The notes below the pieces were generated by a model. That model searched no databases, had not been told where the DNA came from, and saw only the letters and a program-made list of their open reading frames with translations. Position numbers and translations under genes: made by a program. Below are positions 59,344-64,000 of a stretch of 64,000 bases of DNA, one piece after another. Positions within the stretch are counted from its first letter, which is position 1, and each line of letters starts with the position of its first letter. Origin of the DNA: Isoetes taiwanensis (Eukaryota > Streptophyta > Lycopodiopsida > Isoetales > Isoetaceae); assembly GCA_021234155.1 (NCBI GenBank), contig JAJEKV010000092.1:558001-622000 (forward strand), read 5' to 3'.

Positions 59344-59850
59344 TGTTATGCACTAGCACCTCTAGGGATAATCAACACACCAAAAAGGTGGATCCTTTAT
59401 GATTCCCAACCTCTATGAGGCTTTATCCCCTACCCCACAAACCATATCACCCCTTCCTTGAGATGCTTGCCATCAAGCAAGTGGAACACACCAATGCTAA
59501 CAGGGGGGAATTGACCCTTGGGACCTGATACCAAATGTTATGCACTAGCACCTCTAGTGATAACCAACACATCAAAAAGATGAATCCTTCAAGAAAATTG
59601 TTATCTAATGGGACCCAACCTTTCCAAGGTTTTATCCCATGCCCCACAAACCATATCAATTCCTCCCCTTCCTTGAGATGCTTCCATGTGGAGCACATCA
59701 ATGTTGCCACGAGGGATTGAGCCTTGGCTATGATACTAAATGTTATACACTAACACCTCTAGGGATAACCAACACACCAAAAAAGCGAATCCTTCATGAG
59801 CCCCAACCTCTATGGGGCTTTATCCCATACCCCACAAACCATATCACAAA
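59344..59850. repeat. Three tandem copies of a ~200-bp unit
   Basis: Units begin GTTATGCACTAGCACCTCTA at 59344 and 59536 and GTTATACACTAACACCTCTA at 59741 (the last is partial). They share AACCAACACACCAAAAA, GGCTTTATCCCATACCCCAC and CAAACCATATCA. The unit includes CCTTGGGACCTGATACCAAATG-type sequence (inverse: TTTGGTATCAGG), which looks like a primer-binding-site word, so it may derive from retroelement leader DNA. Confidence 0.82.
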
Positions 59851-60272
59851 GGAAGGATTTTATATTTATACCTATGATCTAATAGCAGAAGGCCGATTTA
59901 TCTTGCTTTTCAATATAGGGACCTAATGGCATGTCCATGGGCCATATTAACAAGTGGAGCTAGTAGATGGATGAGGAGGTAGTATAGTCAAAACTATAAG
60001 GTTGCTATTCAAATGGTGTATTGAATATTCACTTCACTTTTTGCACGACGGAATTGAATTTAAGGTTACAAGAAACTTATCGCGGCGGCCTAGCGGCCGC
60101 CGCGAACGTTTCTCTTCCCCTTGGCCGCTGCGAAAATGACATGGTCGCAAAGCTTCGGTTGCAGCTAAATCAAATCAGAGAAATCGTTGCACAGAGTTTT
60201 CAGACAAAACAACAAAATCTTTCTCTTGAAACATTAGATGACTGTTGCATGCGTTATTGATCATGATATGCC
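59851..60272. other. No gene recognised; includes a GC-rich palindrome
   Basis: A perfect inverted repeat with 11-bp arms (TCGCGGCGGCC and GGCCGCCGCGA) and a TAGC loop lies at 60080-60105 in otherwise A/T-rich DNA. Confidence 0.5.
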
Positions 60273-60870
60273 TTATGGCTTGCAGCTTTTGCATACGACA
60301 TTGGGCATGGTGGTATATTCTTCATTTCTGGAGCTAGACCCAGAACCAGAACCAGAACCAGAACCAGAAGCCTCTCCTTGGTAATCAGATCCACTCTTGC
60401 CTTCTTCCAGAGAATATGGTGCAACAGAATTTGTTCTGCATCAAAAACTCCTCATTTAACAACCATTCCCTATTTTTTTTGCTTGAAGAATGTAAAGCAC
60501 CATTTTTTCATTGTCATCGTAAAAAAAACACATACCTTTCTCTTCGTTTGTCCAAAAATCGTCTTAGTGATGCTCTTCTGGCCTGGTTTCCTGTTAGATT
60601 TCATGTAGGAGGTCATTCATTTTTGGGCCCTACTGAAGAAATGAACCTGTAAAACTGAAAAATAAGCACTTACCACAAGGCACCACGTTTCCAGGAGGGA
60701 TAGTTGTATGGATAACTCTAGGTTTGACATCCTTGTTTTCTTCGCGCGGATGGGCGGCAGAGGGGTTTTTTCAACATTAGCGATGAGATCCGGCTGACTT
60801 TTAATTCCGTACTCTCTTCCTTTGCCAAGCTTAGCCGTTGTTGTTGACTTCTTTTTGGGCAAAACAGAAC
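60273..60870 (-). CDS. Possible gene fragment with Ser-Gly repeat tail
   Basis: Three blocks with splice-like edges on the minus strand: about 60672-60862 (KKSTTTAKLGKGREYGIKSQ), about 60535-60595 after AACAG (KPGQKSITKTIFGQTKRK) and 60273-60420 ending DYQGEASGSGSGSGSGSSSR ... VVCKSCKP. The basic N-terminal part and SG tail suggest a nuclear protein, but I recognise no domain, and alternative frames are open. It may be the 3' end of a host gene or an old pseudogene. Confidence 0.28.
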
Positions 60871-62480
60871 CACCCAGAAGCGAGAGGATTTTTTAAGAAA
60901 AAGCTTGTTTGCAAGAAACATTCTGACTTTTGCCTGTATAAACAACAATCTAGCTCTTTAGACCCTAAATATTACCCTCTCAAATCTCAAATCCACTCAC
61001 CACATCCTCGGAATATCATCGTGTATATGTTTGCCGGAGCCTTTGTAGAAAATTGTGAGTGGAGCTTTTTGTTTTCTTGGCTTTAAAATCCTTTGTAGAG
61101 AGTCGCATTTGTTAGAATATTCCCTTGAAAGCTTAGATTATGTGGCAAATCTGTGAGTATGACACCTTCTTTTGGTTCTTCTTTTAGAGTTCTTTTAGAC
61201 TTCATATTAAGATCACGAGAGGACAAAACCGGGCAAATGTGACCCAAAGGAAGCCATCATTTGGACGAAATGAAGCATATTACAAAAAAAGCCGTTGTGC
61301 CTTTACTTTGGAAGGAAATCGCCCGAGAGAGGACATGGGCCGCAGATCGGTATGCAAAATTTCTTTGCTTCATCCCTAATCTACACATGCCATCAAGCGG
61401 AGGAGACTGCATTCGCCAAGCGTCGCCCAGTTCCATGCAAATAAAGATCCAAGAATCCAGACTTTGCTTCCAAGCAAGCAAAGTAATCCTGCATTCTATT
61501 GCACCGCCATAGCGGCGATGTGTGAGAGCGAAGTTCGCCGGAATGGAGCAGAGGAAGTGGAGATCAGGGAGCGGAGCGGATTCTTTGAACAGAAACGTGG
61601 CATCCCTTGATGTTTTTTCTTTTTTTGAATTTGGAAATGCAAAAGGAGCATACGTGTCGACCCCACGGCTATCCTCAGCCCAGAAAAAATACTTCCTATT
61701 TTTTAAGAACAGAAATGTTACTGCTTTATATATGGTATGAAAGTGGTACCAACAATGTTGAGGAAGTTTCTTGGAAGAATAAAATCTCACACTTGTGATA
61801 AGACAATGTAGATGTATGTGTGGTCTTTGACTAAACCTACAAGAAATAAGCTAATCTAAACTGTTTTTTTGGCACATATGATTTTGCATACATAGTCTTT
61901 GACTTACTTACACGGAACGAGCTAATCCATGTATTAAAATAATATAAAAGCAGACGCACTCGCACAACACATAGAAAATGCATATTTATTGACTTGATCT
62001 ATGTACTTCGCCTACGTGTGCACACGCAAAAACCAGGGGGAGGCCGTGTGAAATAAGCTAATTTATATATGCATGTTTACTTTCCTTCTTGCATACGTGG
62101 GTCTTTGTGGTCATGTATCGAAAAAAAAACTTTGATATGCAAAATATGCGGGGAAAAAAAAAGAAAAAAGAAAAAAGATAAAAAAAAGAAGATGTTCAGA
62201 TGCGGACCTTCTGGCCTTGCATATGCAAAATATATGTTTTTGCTTATGTGTTAAAAAAATATTTCAAAAAGGCTTTGAAATCTTGTACAAAACATATCCT
62301 TGGCTTAAAATACGACCTTTAGCCTCTAGTGGTCCCCGTTAGCCTAAATGTGAACAACATGGAAAGGGGGTCGCCAAAATTGTCTGAATGTCATTCAGGT
62401 GCTGACACCTGGCACCTCCCTACAACTCGGAATGGAAAGGGGGAGAACAATTCCGAGAACATCAAATTTTACAGGCTATA
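60871..62480. other. No gene recognised
   Basis: The longest frame (minus, 61257-61790, 177 codons) matches nothing known to me; its reverse is also open. Purine-rich low-complexity DNA occurs at 62150-62190. Confidence 0.35.
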
Positions 62481-62682
62481 ACAGGTAAACATCTCTTTGC
62501 GTTCCCTCTTCTTCTGTGTTTCCTGTTTCACCCTAAACCGGCCATACTTTTACACGGATTTTGATCACCTACTGGCTGCACTAAAGAGTAACTTCTGGTT
62601 CTCAAAACAGAGGAAGCCTCTTTTTCCCTGCCAACACAGAACCGAAATGCATGAAGATTCAGACATTCATTTTGCCAAAAAG

Positions 62683-62730
62683 AAAAGAAAGAAAGAAAGA
62701 AAAGCATGTAAAGAAAGAAAGAAAGGGATT
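62683..62730 (+). repeat. (GAAA)n microsatellite
   Basis: Imperfect run of GAAA/AAAG units interrupted by GCATGT. Confidence 0.85.
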
Positions 62731-62754
62731 TAAGCCTTAGCGGTTGCATAATAT

Positions 62755-62990
62755 GGTACCTTTCATAAAAATCTTCTGCGGGCAAAGATGCTTGATTAGG
62801 TCTTCAATACCGCATCTCGAATCCATAACTAGAGCAAGAACAATATTTCCGACCTGCATGCAGACTATAGTTAGCATCTACAAAATAAAATTACAAAAAT
62901 AACCTACTATACCTGCATTAGACGTCGAATCTGAGCCAAGAAATGCCTCAACAGTAACATTACCAGCTCCATTACGACCTGCAAACCGTT
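62755..62990 (-). pseudogene. Possible two-exon coding fragment
   Basis: On the minus strand, GTTTGCAG|GTCGTAATGG opens VVMELVMLLLRHFLAQIRRL up to ATGCAG|GTATAG. A second block after GCAG|GTCGG reads VGNIVLALVMDSRCGIEDLI then KHLCPQKIFMK|GTACC. The frames join without a stop. No family recognised; flanking repeats of GTTAGCATCT suggest transposon-related DNA. Confidence 0.25.
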
Positions 62991-63448
62991 AGTTAGCATC
63001 TGCATGTCATCAAAACCAGTAATATCATCTGCAAAAGATCAAAAGAAGAAAAAAGATCAAATGCGCGCCTTGCATTACAACTGCTGAAGAAACAGCCAAG
63101 AAAAGAAACTACTGAACAACTCCTTGCGCTCTCCGAAGACAAAATGAACAACGCCTTGGCTCTACGAAGAAAAAATGATGGAGCAGGACCTCCTTCGGCG
63201 CCATAGCCGGAGCTCCGCCTTCGACGAAAACAGGGGAGGACCAAAAAGGGGGTAAATTTTGGCTTCCCCCTTCCATGTTGTGCCACCGGAATGTGGTCCC
63301 GGTGGCCATGCCGCCATACATCATCCTACCTTTTCATATTTGACACCTCTCTATTCTATTCTATTCTTGGTATGACACTTGATTTAAGGTAGTCAAGATG
63401 AACACGATCATAGAATAGAATACAAGAGCACGAAAGGACAAAACCAAG

Positions 63449-63456
63449 TATAAAAG
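63449..63456 (+). promoter_or_regulatory. TATA box of the dirigent gene
   Basis: TATAAAAG, 70 bp before the dirigent ATG. The leader between them has a (GGGA)n purine tract at 63490-63521. Upstream, CTATTCTATTCTTG (63355) and CATAGAATAGAATA (63410) form an inverted repeat. Confidence 0.65.
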
Positions 63457-63525
63457 TAGGCAATATCTCTGTATGTGGTCACACACAAGAGAGGGATATA
63501 GAGGGAGGGAGGGAGGGAGAGAAAT

Positions 63526-64000
63526 ATGGCAACAAAGAGCTTTTTGTTAATAGTGGGACTCATTCTGATGCAAATTATATTGATCCAAGGCTTTGGCTTT
63601 ACAAAAAGAAACTTAGGCATGTACTTTCATGCTAAGCTTTCAACACCTAATGCCACTTCCATCAGGGCTGCAGGCCCAAATGGCGACACAAACACTACAC
63701 AATTTGGCACAGTGTTCGTCATAGATGACTATCTTAGAGAAGGCAGATCAAATGTATCTACAATTTTGGGTCGTGCTAAAGGCACAGTCCTTGTTGCATC
63801 TGCAGATGCATCAAATGCAGAATTCATCTTCAGTGCAGTTATGGAAAACTCTCAATACAATGGTACCATTGCTTTTCAAGGCACTGATCAGGCTGTTAAA
63901 GATGGTAAAATAGAATTTGCTATCGTTGGTGGTACTGGTGATTTTCGATTGGCATCTGGCTTTGCTGGTCTTACTAGTGTTGAGTTAGACATCCCCGACT
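63526..64000 (+). CDS. Dirigent-family protein, 5' part
   Basis: Dirigent proteins are secreted beta-barrel proteins that steer stereoselective coupling of phenoxy radicals into lignans, or act in related cell-wall reactions. ATG at 63526; 158 codons open to the window edge. Residues 1-23 form a signal peptide (MATKSFLLIVGLILMQIILI). Family blocks follow: NLGMYFHAKLSTPNATS, FGTVFVIDDYLREG (VxDDxLxxG), GRAKGTVLVASADASNAEFI, NSQYNGTIAFQGTD and FAIVGGTGDFRLASGFA (VGGTGxFRxAxG). There is no intron so far, as usual for the family. The C-terminal strand lies outside the window. Which coupling reaction it guides cannot be told. Confidence 0.92.
   Translation, partial: MATKSFLLIVGLILMQIILIQGFGFTKRNLGMYFHAKLSTPNATSIRAAGPNGDTNTTQFGTVFVIDDYLREGRSNVSTILGRAKGTVLVASADASNAEFIFSAVMENSQYNGTIAFQGTDQAVKDGKIEFAIVGGTGDFRLASGFAGLTSVELDIPD

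Noticed and set aside
61257-61790. 177-codon ORF on the minus strand
   Set aside because: No domain, no related copy in the window, and the reverse strand is open as well. Length alone is not enough.

Overview
The window is nuclear DNA of a land plant, about 60% A+T, with intron-rich host genes in a matrix of nested transposable elements. A dirigent gene limits it to land plants. The translin sequence and an endonuclease-lacking Penelope-like element lean toward a seedless plant (bryophyte, lycophyte or fern), but I cannot name the species.

Host genes. (1) A GH1 beta-glucosidase on the minus strand, cut by the left edge (1-1458), with nine visible exons. (2) A complete translin gene on the minus strand (3252-4874), seven exons whose phases all fit and that sum to 225 codons. 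(3) A TIMELESS replication-fork protection gene on the minus strand (39581-45305), with a tandem duplication of about 57 residues in its acidic linker. (4) The 5' part of a dirigent gene on the plus strand (63526 to the right edge) with a TATA box. A weak Ser-Gly-tailed gene fragment lies at 60273-60870.

Mobile DNA. 5.4-10.4 kb: an LTR split by a 4.2-kb DNA transposon that carries six copies of an inverted-repeat motif. 11.0-14.8 kb: LTR retroelement remnants with a separate 2.8-kb LTR element inserted. 15.5-28.9 kb: the most unusual region, a Penelope-like retroelement on the minus strand. It has long direct repeats, an ORF1 with a Cys/His cluster, a divergent reverse transcriptase without a visible endonuclease, probable introns, a small basic ORF inside each repeat, and hairpins supported by covariation between copies. 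A 5'-truncated L1-type LINE with a perfect 17-bp target duplication is inserted in it. 28.9-31.2 kb: Ty3 chromodomain and LTR remnants. 31.2-38.9 kb: a decayed LINE interrupted by a second LINE in the opposite orientation. 45.5-45.9 kb: a Mutator-like MITE rich in GGGATCC. 46.1-51.8 kb: a PIF/Harbinger element whose transposase and Myb/SANT-like partner are both disrupted. 54.7-55.6 kb: an LTR with an initiator-Met-tRNA primer-binding site, followed by non-coding internal sequence. 59.3-59.9 kb: a tandem repeat of about 200 bp.

Exon limits were read by eye from GT/AG signals, frame continuity and family similarity. Coordinates are exact where splice or repeat edges were counted and approximate where stated. 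No database search was possible.
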